Of a stretch of DNA of 64,000 nucleotides, positions 11,986-24,384 are shown one piece after another. Each line of letters begins with the position of its first letter. Positions within the stretch are counted from its first letter, which is position 1. The notes under the pieces were generated by a model that was not told where the DNA came from, ran no database searches, and worked only from the letters and a program-made list of their open reading frames with translations. Source of the stretch: Effrenium voratum (lineage: Eukaryota > Sar > Dinophyceae > Suessiales > Symbiodiniaceae); assembly GCA_963377175.1 (NCBI GenBank), contig CAUJNA010003315.1:633940-697939 (forward strand), read 5' to 3'. A program made the translations under genes and the position numbers.

Positions 11986-12691
11986 TTGCGCATTCCCTGC
12001 GAATGCAAATTCGAGAGATTCCGAAAGGCTCTGCAGCTGCCAAAGGGTTCAGAAATGCATGAGTGCTCACGCACGCAACTTGTTGCCAATGTTTTGCTGC
12101 AGGTGGCTGGTGCTGGGTGGAAGTTTCTTGGGGTGTACGGGCGCATTGCTAGCGACAGCTGCAATTTGTTACTTTGCTTACAGTTCTGTAGCTTTTAGTT
12201 TTAGGAAAACCAGTAAAACGCAAGGTGTCCATTCAAATCAAACTGCAATGCGCCTACGACATGCAGTTTGCTCTTCAAGCTGCAACAATCACACGGGGAC
12301 ACACGGCGTTGCCTACGCCCTCTCAAAACAGTTTCGCCGCTGAGAGGACAAATGCGTCTTTGCTTCCATCAGTTTGCCTCCATGCCCCAAAATTAAGGGC
12401 CTCCCGGCAAAAGAACTCCTTGAGCTTGCATGGAAGCCTCAGCGAGCGGGCCCAGCAAGTTGACTGTTTTCCCCAACGCAGGTGGCCACCAGTGGAAGAC
12501 CAACCAGAAGTATGACGTGGGCCCCATTGGAAAGATTCTGGGCAAGATCCTTGCTCGGGGTGAGCCTTCGACCGCAACGCAAGCAACATCTTCCTTTTGT
12601 GTGTTAAGCCAAACTTTGACACTCAAGCCAAGATTGTTCAGTGTATCTTTTTGTTGACTATACTGGGCTTGCGGCATCCCTTTACGATGCA

Positions 12692-14635
12692 AGGTTCCAG
12701 AAGCCATTGCCTGTGAAGTTGGGGCTGCAATCTGGGAGGAAACTGGTGGAGCCCCGGGCCTTTCATCGCAAACCTTCCTGCGCAGCCTTGACCGCCTTGT
12801 ACAAACTGGGCACACGGCGCGTTTGCCGGCTGTGTTGTTGCAAGCAGGTTTGATGGCCAACGTGCCCATTACTACGGTGAGACTTGAAGGGCGGGAGCAC
12901 CCTACGCTGTCTTTCAAAGACCTACTGACTTGCCTCAGCGAGAACCAGAAGCTTGACTTGGTCTTTTGCGGGCATGATGGCCCCACATATCAACAGTTTT
13001 GGCAGAGATATGAAAGGCTCCAACCTGGACACCCGGTTTACGAAGCACATGGCTCACAGTTAGCTGACTGCCTGCCGTTTCTGATTCACTGTGATGAAGG
13101 AACATCGCAGAAGAAGCGGGGGTTTATGGTTTGCCAACTCCAACCCTTATTAGGGAGAGGCACCAGCAAAGGCGGCCCAGGGTTGAATTACATCGGGAAC
13201 TCTTTGACTACCAGGTTTCTCTACTCATGCATGGCGACAAAGCTGTACAACAAGAATCCGAAAATACTCAAGCGCCTTGCTACTCATTGGGCCAACGAGT
13301 TGAAGGAACTCTTTGAACATGGTGCCTGTGTCACACAGAATGGACAAACGCGGAGACTTTATGTGGTCGTCCTGGGCATGAAGGGGGATTGGCCTGCCCT
13401 CACGAAGTTTGGAAACCTGTCTAGGCACCATGGACGGCAAACAAGGGGCGGTAAGGCAAAGGATGGTATTTGCCATTTGTGCATGGGGGGCTTGCCTGGA
13501 TTTGAGTGGCACGATTACACTTATGGCAACATGGAGCGCATGCATGATGCGTCAACTCTGCCATGGTCCACACCCAGCCCTTTCACGCAATTGATACCGC
13601 AGGCCCAGGATTGCCTAGCTCAGTGGTACAAGTTCGACGTTTTCCATACTTGTCACAAAGGAATTTTGGGTGACATCGCCGCCAACGCAGTAGAAGCTTA
13701 GACTCCTTTCCTAGCAATCTGTGTATTCGACCTTGTTTTTTTTACACGCCCAAAGATTCACAGCACGGTGGAGCACGGAAACGTGTTGATTAAGGTCACC
13801 ATGATCGACTTTGGACTGGTCGATGGCTCCATCGAAGAAGCTTTGCAGGCTATCTACGCGGAAGCCGCTGCTTACTGCGCTCGACAGGGCCTTCAGCTGC
13901 ACATGGTGGCCCTCACCCGCATTTCGCTCGGCTGGACGAGTAGTTGGAGTTACCCGACAGGGTGACTTTGGATCAATTTTGACTGTTGACTGTGCTCGGC
14001 AGGTTTCTGTTTGGGGTACGCGCCTTCTTTTTTGCAAACGTGCAACCCTCAACGTGTCGCTGTTTATTCTGCTTGGTTTGCTTACTTGTTTCAAGCTTCT
14101 GTTCTTTTTGAAATTAATCTCGTCGTTTCGAAGGTCATGGTTCAAGGGCCAGGACACGGTGTCTCTTCTGGCGTACTTGCAATGGAAGTACGAGAGCTTG
14201 ATCCTAACCTGTGGAGACCACGAACATGTGACCTACATGATGGACATTTTCCAAGTGGTCAAAGCTTCCAACTCCTTCATGCGATGCATGTACCATGCCG
14301 GCCTTTGGCTAGGACATGATGAGCGAGATCACATCATCCTAAACATGAGCATTGTTTTGCAGGGCTTCCTTGGCTTGGCAGAGTATGCCTATGAAGGTTT
14401 GTCCCTGACGCGGTGGAAATTGCAGCCTAAGTTCCACGCCCTCGCCGAGCTACGGTACAGTCTCATGAAGCAAAAAGCTTCCCAATACGACTCAATCAGC
14501 CCACTTGCATTTGCAACACAGTTGGATGAAGACTTTGTTGGGAGGGTGTCAACGTTTTCAAGAACAGTTGCCTCGAGGACCATACATCAGAAGACGATAG
14601 AACGTTATCTGATTGCCCTTGAGTCGGGATGGTAG
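12692..14635 (+). CDS. Transposase-like dinoflagellate protein (HCDEGT family), at least two exons
   Basis: A long exon runs from about 12,692 (after an AG at 12,688-12,691) to about 13,690. It carries PHPxF-type upstream residues, then FLIHCDEGTSQKKRG, LLGRGTSKGGPGLNYIGNS, VLGMKGDWPALTKFG, GICHLCMGGLPGFEWHD, and FDVFHTCHKGILGDIAANA. The frame then closes at a likely donor. A 3' exon from about 14,115 to the stop at 14,633 carries SFRRSWFKGQDTVSLLAYLQW, QLDEDFVGRVSTFSR and IERYLIALESGW. I recall this order as a multicopy dinoflagellate family resembling plant-type transposases. Conserved D/E/H/C positions suggest a metal-dependent nuclease fold, but this is inference. An exon between 13,760 and 14,000 is possible but unclear. 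Confidence 0.6.
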
Positions 14636-14639
14636 GCAG

Positions 14640-17510
14640 CCATAAAAAACCAGAAGTAATGCCCCCTGTAACGCAACTTCAGTCTGATTTTCTTGACGGA
14701 GCCTTAACCTACCACCCAGCTGGGGCCGTGGCAGTTTCACAGCTCGAGCTGGCCAGATTGACGGCAAAATGGCAGCGGGTGCAAGCCTAAACCGGCCTAA
14801 GCCTGTAACATCAACTGCGAAAAGCGGCTACTTTCCCTTGTAGCTCGTTTTTTCTGACTACTTGGTTTTCCAGGCTCTTATGTTGTCAGAAGGGAACAAG
14901 CCACCCCCCCCCCCGTCGCCAAAAGGAGGTTCATGCGTAGGTGCAAGGCCCATCTTTAAAACAACATTGGTCCTAGCTATAGCACGCCAGATTCCATGGG
15001 ACCTATTGATGCGAGCATTGATTTAACCTTTTCTTGCGCAATCAGATTCCTCCTTTATTGGGCATCGCTCCATTCATCCCAGCATCAGATGCTCGGCTCG
15101 TGGGGGGGTTGGCGTGTGAGAGCCCATTCAACTGGTGAATCACTTTTTCCCCACATGGAGAACGCACTTCTGAAAGCAGCACAACTCCCGCAAAGAACAA
15201 GAAGTTGGGGGCCTATATAACTGCCCCACTCCTTTTGGTGATCAGAAAGGCAAAGCAGCCAATGGGAATCCGCAAGTACAGGCGCTAGCTGAACAAGGCA
15301 ACCAAGAAAAACCTGTCCACAAAGAGGTGGGGTTTAAAAGGGGTGGGGCCTCACGGCATTCGCGCCCCAGGCATCCCCACAGAAATCACAGTGGCAGGGG
15401 CAGGATCACCGTGGTTGATCCGAAAGACAGAGCAGCCAATTGGAATCTGCAAACAGGGGACTAACTGCAGTCGGAAACCAGGTCTTTTGCTTGAGTTCAC
15501 TCGGGTCGCCTGGGTGACTTGGGTCACTTGGGCCACTTGGGCCACTTCCCTCACTTGACAACTTGAGTCACTTAGGTTTCTTGGGTCACTTGGGCGCAAG
15601 TGACCCAGGTGCAGTCTTCCTTCGAAAAAAAAAAATCGGACAAGCGACCCAGGTGGCAGATCCCTCAAATCGCAATGCAGAATGTTCTTCGTATTCCCCT
15701 GCTATTCTCTCAGTATTCCCTCAGTGTTCCTTTTGTATTCCCCCTTGGTATTCCCCCATTCTCGGTGCTTTCCTAGTATTCCTTTAGCGTTCTTCCTGGT
15801 AGAGTTCCGTTAGTAGTCCCTTGCTATTCCGCGTGAATTCCTCTATTATTCCTCTAATATTCCCTTAGCATTCCCCTGTTCCTTTAATATTCTTCTTTTG
15901 CCCCTAGTGTTCCTCAGATCTCCCCCAGAATTCCCCAAAAAAATCCCCAGGCATTTCCCTCATCACTTCCCCTGCTATTTTCCTAGTATTCACTCCTAGT
16001 ACTTGCCTAGCATTCTCCTGAGTATTCCCTTCATATTCCCATATTCCTGTAGTATTCTCTTACCCCTAGGTATTTGTGTTCTCTAGTACTGCCTTGGTAT
16101 TCCTTAGTATTTTATTGGTATACCCCTAGTAGTCTCCCAGTACTCGCCCAGCATCTCCCTTTGTATTCCACTGGTATTCCCCCCTATTATCCCTTCGGTG
16201 CTTCCCGAGTTCCCTCGATCTCGGAGCAGAAAGGACCGAGGGGAAGTCCGGGCTTACTTTTCGACTCAGAAATCGGAGCGCACGTGCGAGAATGCCAAAA
16301 CCTCGAGGAAACCGGACAAAAACCTGAGGGGAAAATGAAAGGAGGTGCCTGCCTGAGCTTTTGTCTGCCAAATTGTGCTTGCTTTGTTTTGGTTTCCTCG
16401 AAGCACCAAAAAAACGAAACAGACAAATCTTGAGGGGGGAAATGAAAGGAGGTGGCTTGCCTGAGCTCTTGTCTGCCAGAGTTGTTTGTATTGTGTTGTT
16501 GTTTTGTCTCCGGTTGTTCCATGATTTTGCTGCAGTGAACTCCCGGCTAAGTTTCAAAATTCCAATGCACGGCTCATAACTTGGAAGAAAGGAACTCGCT
16601 TGTGATTGGAGTTGCGTTTCTACCTTGCGGTTTGGGCAAAGGTGGAAGAGGCCCTCACTAAAACGTCCTGGATGTGGCGAGTTTTGTGATGCTGACATGT
16701 GGGCTTCTCATCCCGGGACCCGCCACTCCGCCGGCTTCCAAAGCAAAGCGCGGACGAAGCAAACTGAAGCAAACTGGCCATGACAATTGTTGAGTGTTGA
16801 CCCAGGATTAATAAACCCGTCCCATTAAGGTGGGTGTTCCCTCCAAAAGTGATGAATCCGCACTAAAAGGGGACACCCTCCCTATTAATCAACCAGGGGT
16901 TTAGTCATCCAGGGTGAACATTAGTTCAATGGAATGACGAAGGAATAATGAAGACATGGACAAATTTGAGCGAGGAAGGAATCCATGCAAAGGCCAGAAC
17001 TGCCAACCTTGTATTTTATTTTGCTGATTTCAAAGGGCCTCAAAAGCAAGACTGGATGTTCAAAAGAACTCACAGCGGATAGGCCCAAGCAAGTTCCATT
17101 GCCACCAACATGGCCAGCCCATGCCAGCCCTCAAGAAACTCCAGCGAGCAGATGGGCAAAGGCCCAAACTCCGAAAGCGGGGGTTGTCAGGTGGTTTTCG
17201 ATGGCAAGGCTCGGTTTCCTCTTGGCTTTGGGATTGAAATCTGCTAGTAACTCCCCAACGACATGGGTGTGTCTTCCTTACAGGGGAACCTTTGACGGGC
17301 TGCTTTCTTTTAAGGGCGAATCACCTTAGGGCTTCTCTCACCATGTTTTTTACCTGTGGGCCAAAACGGGAAAGAACAATAAAGACCCCCAACACGCCGC
17401 GAACAACCAAATCATGGCTCGCAGCTCGCATCCTCCAACTGCGAAAAATTGGGGGGGGGGGGGGGGGAAGGGGTGGAAGGCCCCCCAAACAAATCGGATC
17501 TGGTCGATTT
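14640..17510. other. Gene-poor repeat-rich host DNA
   Basis: I see no supported exon. The stretch contains a CACTTGGGTCACTTGGG-type minisatellite (15,495-15,610), the degenerate ATTCCC array (15,685-16,205), a near-duplicate pair around GGGAAATGAAAGGAGGTGCCTG/GGCTTGCCTGAGC (16,330-16,480), and a G16 run at 17,449-17,466. Confidence 0.5.
15685..16205 (+). repeat. Degenerate TAGTATTCCCC-type array, second copy
   Basis: The same imperfect ~12-nt units as at 1,850-2,175 (TAGTATTCC, CTAGTACTTGCC, TTGGTATTCC) fill about 520 bp on the same strand. Confidence 0.65.
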
Positions 17511-17514
17511 GCTC

Positions 17515-17660
17515 TCGGCCGGTCGCCTTGGAGTCGTCCGGCGCCACGTAGGCGTCGCTGACCCAGCCGCTCTCCCGGAAGACCCGGAGGTAGCTGCCGC
17601 TCCGCAGGCAGAAGATCCGGGCCGTGCCGTCCCGCAGCGCCGCCAGCGCCGAGTCCTACT
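17515..17660 (-). CDS. Host mini-exon, repeat-unit type
   Basis: A GC-rich island in repeat DNA. The minus strand reads LAALRDGTARIFCLRSGSYL followed by RVFRESGWVSDAYVAPDD. The pattern (DG-x-x-x-I/V-x-x-x-x-x-x-Y/L-x-R-x-x-x-x-W) recurs in the mini-exons at 18,790-18,940, 25,990-26,125 and 52,610-52,735, which suggests one repeat unit, perhaps a beta-propeller blade, per exon. Splice boundaries are not determined. Confidence 0.4.
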
Positions 17661-17794
17661 GATGGTTGCGAAATCCGGTTAGGCACCTAAGCAATCATGG
17701 CTGACACCAGTGTGTGTTGGCTTTAGGTGGTGCAGGATTTTGTCCCTCCACAGTAGAGAGATCCGAAAAGCTCGGTGAAGCCCTGCTTGCATGC

Positions 17795-17881
17795 CTAGGT
17801 CCTCCAGATTTGAGAGGTTAGAATAAGTTGGTACCCGTGTGTTTTTCAGGACGCCTATTTTAGTAGGGGAACCCTCCCCCG

Positions 17882-17925
<44 letters not shown>

Positions 17926-17950
17926 TAAGAGGGCACTACTGGGGATCTAG
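17795..17950 (+). repeat. Short CTAGGTCC-ended repeat, copy A
   Basis: The copy starts CTAGGTCCTCCAG and ends GGGGATCTAG. Shared internal blocks are GAGAGGTTAGAATAAG-type sequence, TAGTAGGGGAACCCTCCCC and AGGGCACT. It is interrupted by an A-run of about 43 bases at 17,882-17,923. ATGC flanks both ends, a possible 4-bp target duplication. Confidence 0.65.
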
Positions 17951-18109
17951 ATGCTCAATCGGCTTGGCAAGTATGTTATCACCATGGTTATAACTGGGGC
18001 AACTGGGGTCAGGGCCGACCATGGTGATGACCCACCTAAGTTGCTACACCTAAGTGCGTTTGGCTTTTGGATTTGAACCCAGAGTAAACGCAAAACCTCC
18101 AAACCATCA

Positions 18110-18300
18110 ATTCTTGGTTGACGTTGGGTTAGGGGAGCAAAAATTTAAATGTTAGCAGTTCAGTGGTTGGATTCCCACCACTAAACCATAAGCGAAAATG
18201 TTTCAAATCTTTCCCAACAACAACCATGAAATTCTAGGGGTGGCGTCCAATTCCCCCCTGCCTTGAGGGGGAGAGGGGTGGGGGGCCCCCAATTCCATTA
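18110..18300 (+). repeat. Dispersed host repeat, full copy with uninterrupted insertion site
   Basis: It contains GGTTGACGTTGGGTTAGGGG, GGCAGTT-like sequence, TTTCCCAACAACAACCATG, AAATTCTAGGGG and ends GGGGTGGGGGGCCCCCAATT. The last block is the target of the viral element at 26,389, here uninterrupted (T, six G, five C). Confidence 0.75.
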
Positions 18301-18577
18301 AAATGTTTCCCGACAACAACCATGAATTGGGGGGGGAGCAGAGCCGCGGGTGGAGAGCTTCGGGATCCCACGCCGGCCCAAGCCGTTCAAAGCCTTTGAG
18401 GCGCGGGAACGGCACACCCCGAAATGAAAAGCCCCGAGGTCTCTGAGTTGTGACCCTGGAGAAAAACAGGGGAACCCTTTTTGGGGCTTACCATTTTGAG
18501 TGGGGCAGCCACCAAAAAAAAAAAAGGGAAAAAGGGTGCCACTCAACTGAGGTCTTCCACAGCTTCCCTCCTTGCTA

Positions 18578-18640
18578 GGTGGTTTGGATCGGTGCGGTGA
18601 GAGAGTGGTCCTCGTGGGTGGTTCAAATCCCCAAGCCACC
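18578..18640 (+). other. tRNA-like remnant (possible SINE head)
   Basis: GGTGGTTT at the 5' end pairs with AAGCCACC at the 3' end (7 bp with one wobble), and a GGTTCAAATCC T-loop-like motif precedes the 3' arm. The segment is too short and the T stem has mismatches, so a functional tRNA is unlikely. A similar segment lies at 59,973-60,056. Confidence 0.25.
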
Positions 18641-18789
18641 AATCCCATCTATTTCTAACCAAACTAGCCCACTCACTTCCTGAGTTGACTGGCCAGAAAA
18701 AGCCAATCAAAGCTGATTTTTTTGTTTGCCACTAAAATGGTCTTCCCAAAATGTGACGCAAGTCCATGAACGTAAAACAAATCCACCCT

Positions 18790-18940
18790 ACGGAAGCCAC
18801 CCGCAGCTCGACGGCGCCGTCTGGACGTCCTCTTTGGAGAAGAAGCTCACGCTGCGGCACCACTTCCCCGCCTCCGCCATCTCCACCCGCTTCGAGTCGC
18901 TGAAGAGCGTGGCAAAGCCATCCACGGACACCAGCCTAAC
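18790..18940 (-). CDS. Host mini-exon, repeat-unit type
   Basis: The minus strand reads CVRLVSVDGFATLFSDSKRV then EMAEAGKWCRSVSFFSKEDV, aligning with the repeat units at 17.5, 26.0 and 52.6 kb (DG, then L/I-F, then a Trp about 14 residues on). It is a GC-rich island flanked by repeat DNA. Function unknown. Confidence 0.4.
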
Positions 18941-18999
18941 GCAAACACCACCAAAAAAAGAAGAAGAGAGCGTGCCTTCAAAGAGGATACCAATTCTTT

Positions 19000-21900
19000 G
19001 TGGGTCCAGTTGATGAATTAATACTGTCCCCTGGGGGGAAAAAAACAGTAGTGAAATCGATCCCCTTGGAACCCACAGGAGAAAATACAACATCAAACAA
19101 ATGGAATCGAAGGGAGCCGCTAAACCAAACCCTCCGGTTGGGTCCTGGAGGAAGATCCATGCGAAATGTGGGCAGCCCCTCCATTTCGCAAATCCCGAGC
19201 CCTGTCCTTCCATGAATATGTTTTTTTGGTTCGACCCCGTTTAGGGGTGGTTTACACAGGGATCCGGATGCATGATTCACCTGAACATTGCCTTGTCCAT
19301 TAATGGTGGTTTCCCGTCATTTTGGTGTTGAAAAAGCAACATGTTTCACATGGTTGCAAAATGAATTTCTTTTAAGGAGCCCTGTTTACAGGTCAGCCCA
19401 TTTCATCATTTTACCAGAGAAAATGCCTCTGCACAAGGCGGCAGGTTTGCTGCAGCTATATTTGGCTGTAGGTCAAAACCTTGGCACCCCCCACCCCCGA
19501 GATCCACCAAACAAAAGGGGGCGGCTACCCAAAAACGGGCATCTAGACTCACACCCATTTGGGTGACTTTTTACCTCCACACTGTGCCGTCCTTTTCGGT
19601 GCTCCTGAGCTCCCTCTAAGGGGAATTTGGATGCCCAGCTCCGTTCCAACCTGCCGGCGAATTTCGAAAAGCCCCTAGCGGATTCCCTTGCCGTCTGGAA
19701 ACACTGAAACAAACAAAATACAGATAGTAAAACATATATATATATATATATGTCTACTAAAAAAGAAAAAAAACAAGAAAAACGCCCCGGCCGAGCGGCA
19801 GCAGCTGGCGATTTGGCCCAAAGACCCCAAAGCGCACCTCCAGGGGCAACTTAGCGTCTGAATCAAGGGCCCCTTACCCTCCTGCGGCTGAAAACAGGAG
19901 GGTCACTGGAACCCCCCCCCCCGCGGACCTAACTAAAATTGGAACAAAAGTCACTGGATGTCCCCAAATCAACAGTTGCAATTGACCAGCGGTTTCAACC
20001 CCTTGAACCCCTCCAATTCCCCGTGTGTTCACAGAAGTTCACGTCCTGGAGGCTTGCGAAATGCTCGCAAGTGTTTGAGGAACCTCTTTTGATTGAGAAT
20101 CCCTGAATCCTTCTTACAAGCCCAAACCACTGCCCAATTGTTGAGAACGCGCCGTTTTTTCGTCCACAAGGCTTGTCGACTCGGGCTTCAATTAACTACA
20201 AGCACGGGTGAGGATCGTCAAACCACCAGCGGGAAATCTGTCAACCTCAGCTGAGACTTCTCTCCCTGTGGAGAAAAGGCCTTTTTTTGGTTTTCCACTA
20301 AGACTAAAATTGTCTTCCCAACAAGGTTGAGTCCTTGAGCTCCGGGAGAAAGTCTCTGACATATGCGCAACCAGCACGGGAGCTCCCGCAACTAGTGGCT
20401 CCTGGTGGAAGCTCATTTCACAAAGGTGCCAAACAAACCCGCCGAGGCTTTGTCCTCGACATGTTCCATGTTCCAAGCACCTGCATATTCACAAAGACGG
20501 CTCCCTTTTCGCTGATCGGATCGAGTCTTGAAATCAATGGATTGCAGAAAACTCTTCCGCGTATCTTGCTTGTTCGCGTCTGCCTGGTTCCCATGACTGG
20601 ATTGTTCCTCAGCATGCAACAGCATTGAGCCAAGGCGCATTCCGATGTGTGCGGATTTCAATGAAGTCTCAAGGGACCTTTCTTTGAATTAAGGACATCA
20701 GCGCGCATAGGCAACATTGTCACATGATGAGTCGAAGCATGATGAAGTACACATTGCGCAATTTGCGCGTACCACATTGTCACGTTCTCGCCCAAAAAGA
20801 GGCCGAAGGTGGCTGGGTGCTGCGAGCCCTGCGTTTGCTCAACAAATTTGGCTCTACTTCGAGAAGCGACTGCGAAGCGCCCTGCCTGTTTGTCATTCTA
20901 TAGTTACTGCCAAGTTCCACGTTTCTACCCAAGTTCCACGCTAGCAGAGTGAAGCCGGTTTTGCATTAACCTGGCACTTTCTGGGTCAATTGCAGGGCTT
21001 CTACTAATCATCTGGACCCCCCCCCAAAAAAAAAAACAAAAACTTGTTGTAGTTCTAAGATTATGGAAGGGAGTGTAGTTTTGCTGTTGCTGCACTACTT
21101 CATTCTCCAAGGCCCCAGGCAGGCACAAAGGGAGTCCCTTTGGACTGTGAGATCTGTCAGCCGAAATCTGCTGGCTCGGAAAAAACTATCAAGCTACATT
21201 GGCGATACCCTCTTTGCAACAATCATGGAAGACATAGAGGTTTCCCAAAACGAACCTAGTTCCCGAGAGTCCAGACAGCAGCCAGCTCAAAGACAATTGG
21301 AGTCATGATCAAAGCCCGGTAGTAGCAAGGCCTACCCAGAACCATGTAAAGAACTAAGAAGGCGGATATCCGCAGCTTTTTATGGTTGGGCTTGTCCCTT
21401 ACTAACCTTCATCTTCCCGAGTTTTGATGGTGGCTCATCGTGGAAAAGGCATCTCCGGGTGCAATGTGTACAGGCACCAACTGGGTCAATGGCCCCAACG
21501 CGCGTAAGCAACATTGTCAATCTATGCGCAGCTGAATCTCCCAAACATTTGCAGGTCTTGTTCAACATCGGGCCCCGGATGCCTGTCCGTCATCCGCAAC
21601 ATTGGTGAACTGCCTTGGTCTGTGCATTTTTGACCAGAAGACAGGACCATTTTGCGGCCACGCTTTCGTGTTTGGGCAGGGAAAGAACCACCGGGATTGA
21701 GTTAAACAACCGAGGCCGCGTGAGAAACTGTCCGGAGAAAAACACTCCTCAACCATCCAAGCGCTGTTGTGAGTAAACACGTTGCACAACTTGTGACATC
21801 TTGGATGACTTCTCGGACTGCGCTTGCTTTGCTCGGCCTCTCCGGGCCTCTCCAATTCGCAACTTATTGTCGGTTTGTGACCTGGTTGGAAGAAGCCAAC

Positions 21901-22140
21901 TTCAGCGAAGACAACCAGAAGACGCCCACTGGCTTGGAAAAAGGATCATTCCACTTTGCTCTACTTGTTGACGTTGCAAGCCGAAGCAGCTTTTCCTGAA
22001 GGGGCCTTTGCTGAAGCGGCTTTCTGGGCAACATCGATAGCCCATTATATAGCTTGAGATTTGAACCCTTGCGCAGAACGGCTGCTGCCAAAGAAGCGAA
22101 TTGCCAGGGACTTTGCCCCCGAGCCATTGCAGACCGCCGG
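19000..22140. other. Gene-poor host DNA
   Basis: I see no supported exon. It contains an (AT)n tract (19,733-19,751), homopolymers, and a copy of a second dispersed repeat (GGATCCGGATGCAT...GAACATTG near 19,258-19,375) that recurs at 25,755-25,865. Confidence 0.45.
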
Positions 22141-22145
22141 TCGGC

Positions 22146-22682
22146 TCACAGCTCAATCAGAATCTGCGTGCCCGGCATCTGCTCAAGGTAGTGCCAAACC
22201 GTCGTCTGAGACATTGAACAAAGGTCTAAGTGAATCTGATGGAAGTTGGCTGCCTTGGTGTGCATCAAGCCTAGCCCAAGACAGCGGCATGCCTGAGCCA
22301 AGGAGATCGAGTGTCCCCGGTCAAACACAAGGGGGGGCATTCTGATCTGACTGCTGTCTTTGGCTCGAGAAAGGTAATCCACCAAATTTCTCGCCAGCCC
22401 GTGGTGGGTGGCTGGTCGTACACCCTTCATCTCTCCCGCCGCCGTGAGCTTCTTGCTTTGAGCCCAGCAGTCTGCACACTCCTCCTCGTTCAGGAAGTTC
22501 ACGATTGCCAGTGTCGACCAAGCAAGGTGAACGAAGTTGTATGGGCAATACTTGGAGAGGTCATACCCACACAACGCATTGAACCGCTCCAGGAACTCTT
22601 GCTGCGTCATTTTGCGGCCCAGCTTGAACATGAGAGCTGTGCATGCTGGCGGCAAGGCATCATCCCAGTTGCTGACGGACAT
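22146..22682 (-). CDS. RRM-like (Mei2-type) host gene fragment
   Basis: A 178-codon minus-strand frame reads TALMFKLGRKMTQQEFLERF, CPYNFVHLAWSTLAIVNFLN then ECADCWAQSK. It continues with a segment (GLARNLVDYLSRAKDSSQIR) that I recall downstream of the Mei2-like RRM in many dinoflagellate proteins. The RNP-1-like strand would be NFVHLAWSTLAIVNF, with the usual Gly-Tyr/Phe-Ala replaced. The first residue (MSVSNWDD) may be an exon start. The 3' end is undefined. RNA binding is inferred from family resemblance only. Confidence 0.4.
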   Translation of the reverse strand: MSVSNWDDALPPACTALMFKLGRKMTQQEFLERFNALCGYDLSKYCPYNFVHLAWSTLAIVNFLNEEECADCWAQSKKLTAAGEMKGVRPATHHGLARNLVDYLSRAKDSSQIRMPPLVFDRGHSISLAQACRCLGLGLMHTKAANFHQIHLDLCSMSQTTVWHYLEQMPGTQILIEL

Positions 22683-22689
22683 GACCGAT

Positions 22690-24380
22690 CCAGGCTAGTC
22701 CCAAGAGGCAAAACGGCTCTTGCAGTCAGACACTTTCAAGCCAGTGCTCTCAATTGCCTCCTGGATGCTCCTGAAACATATGGGGATTCCTTCGATTTTG
22801 GTTGACAATTCTCTTTCTCGCCAAGGATGTCTACAAAGGGAGTTTATGCTTGCTGTGTTTGGGGAATGGGATGGCAAAAAGGCTTCCACACATTGTGAGA
22901 TCACAAACATCGCTTGTAGGGCAAATGGCAAAGTTACCAGAGACATCCTTTGATCCTTGTTGGTCCCTACTTGCCCATATGAATCAGACTCAGCTTTCTT
23001 GTCTGGGGTGTATTCATCTGACGTTCGGACATCCCGAGCCGTCTTACAGGTTTGGCGCAAAACAGGTCACGGGGGTTTCATCCATTCCAACTGGTGCAGG
23101 ATTTCTGTTACCTTTAGGCACCTTGTTCACTTTGAGCGCCCTGCCCAGGGCTAAGTCCCATTTGAAAAGGACCTCTGGCTGGGAAGGAGGCTCTCTCGGC
23201 TTGTCGGTATGTCTCAAAATTGAGGATTAAAGGAAAGCCAAGACGAACCACGCGGGTGCCTATTTCTGGGAGGTCCAAAAACCGGAAACGGAGGGAGCCC
23301 TGCAAGGCGGAACCCAAAAGCCATCCGTTGCAGGAGTAACTTTCTGGTGAGGGAATCGCGGGTATGGAATGTCCTTAAAGTGGATGCTAGGTGTCATTCC
23401 TCACTCCCGACTGACCAAGCTGGATCTATGTATTTGGTCAGGGCCTTGGGATAAAATGTGAAACCAACATGACTTGACCAACCTCCTTTGGGTGTCCGAG
23501 ATCTATCGATTTGGGGCCAGCCTGTGATTTGGCACCGATTCCAACCGCGCAGAACACGCCATTGTTTTCCAGTTGGGCCATTCAAGCCCTGGTTGCTTGC
23601 CTTTACAACCCTGGGTATGGCTTGGCCAAAAAACTTTGCTGTTTGCAGCCCCCGAACCTAAACAAATGATCCAGCAACAGGGAAGTTGCCCTCTTCAAAA
23701 CAATCATGGAAGTGGACAGGCGCCTTCCTCCAAAACTCTCTAGCCAGCTTTCATGAGAGGGAGGGCAACCTTGCTGTGACCCTGGTAGACAAGGGAACCA
23801 ACTTGGGTTGACCCAAGGCTTAGCGGGGAAACCCCCTTTTGTTGATCGAAGGGGAAGCCACAAGGAAAACAACCATTTTGGGTCCCGTATGCTGCCATTT
23901 GCTTCAGCCCCCTGGAACAGCATAAAGATATGTCCAGTAGTGATAGATTCTCTTTAAGACCAGGGGAGAATAAAGAACATATTCTAGGTCCTCCAGTGGA
24001 GAGGTTAGAATAAGGGTACCAAGTGTTTTCTGTAGTCTGTTTTAGTAGGGGAACCCTCCCCGAAAAAAGACGTTCAAAGGGCACCTGGCTGGGGGACCTA
24101 GTATAAAACAAACACTAGTTTCTCATCTGGGTGAATTATCAAAGAAAGTTTAGAAGAAACTTCCGTGGTACGGAAACTTCCGTGGTACGGAAACTAATAG
24201 AAGGATAGCTGATGATTAGAAAGAACCTTGTCTGAGCGCGCGAAAAGATAGAGAATGCGCAAAAGCGTGGCAGGGTGCAGGAAATCGCTGCTGCGGATGT
24301 GCGAAAGGTACCTCTGCCGCGACGCCTGTTCGGGACGGGCTCGGAACGGTCTCGGACGGGGGGCCATTGGCACGGCCGCG
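22690..24380. other. Gene-poor host DNA
   Basis: I see no supported exon. It includes repeat copy B (23,984-24,101) and a short tandem AACTTCCGTGGTACGG unit repeated at 24,167-24,195, each unit being itself palindromic (TTCCGT/ACGGAA). Confidence 0.45.
23984..24101 (+). repeat. Short CTAGGTCC-ended repeat, copy B
   Basis: 118 bp with termini CTAGGTCCTCC and GGGGGACCTAG, which are inverted complements over 11 bp with one mismatch. The interior is shared with copies A, C and D. Confidence 0.75.
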
Positions 24381-24384
24381 CCGA

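Noticed and set aside
17882..17923. Poly-A run as the tail of a processed retrogene
   Set aside because: It lies inside repeat copy A at the position of a short A-run in the other copies, so it is an expanded homopolymer.
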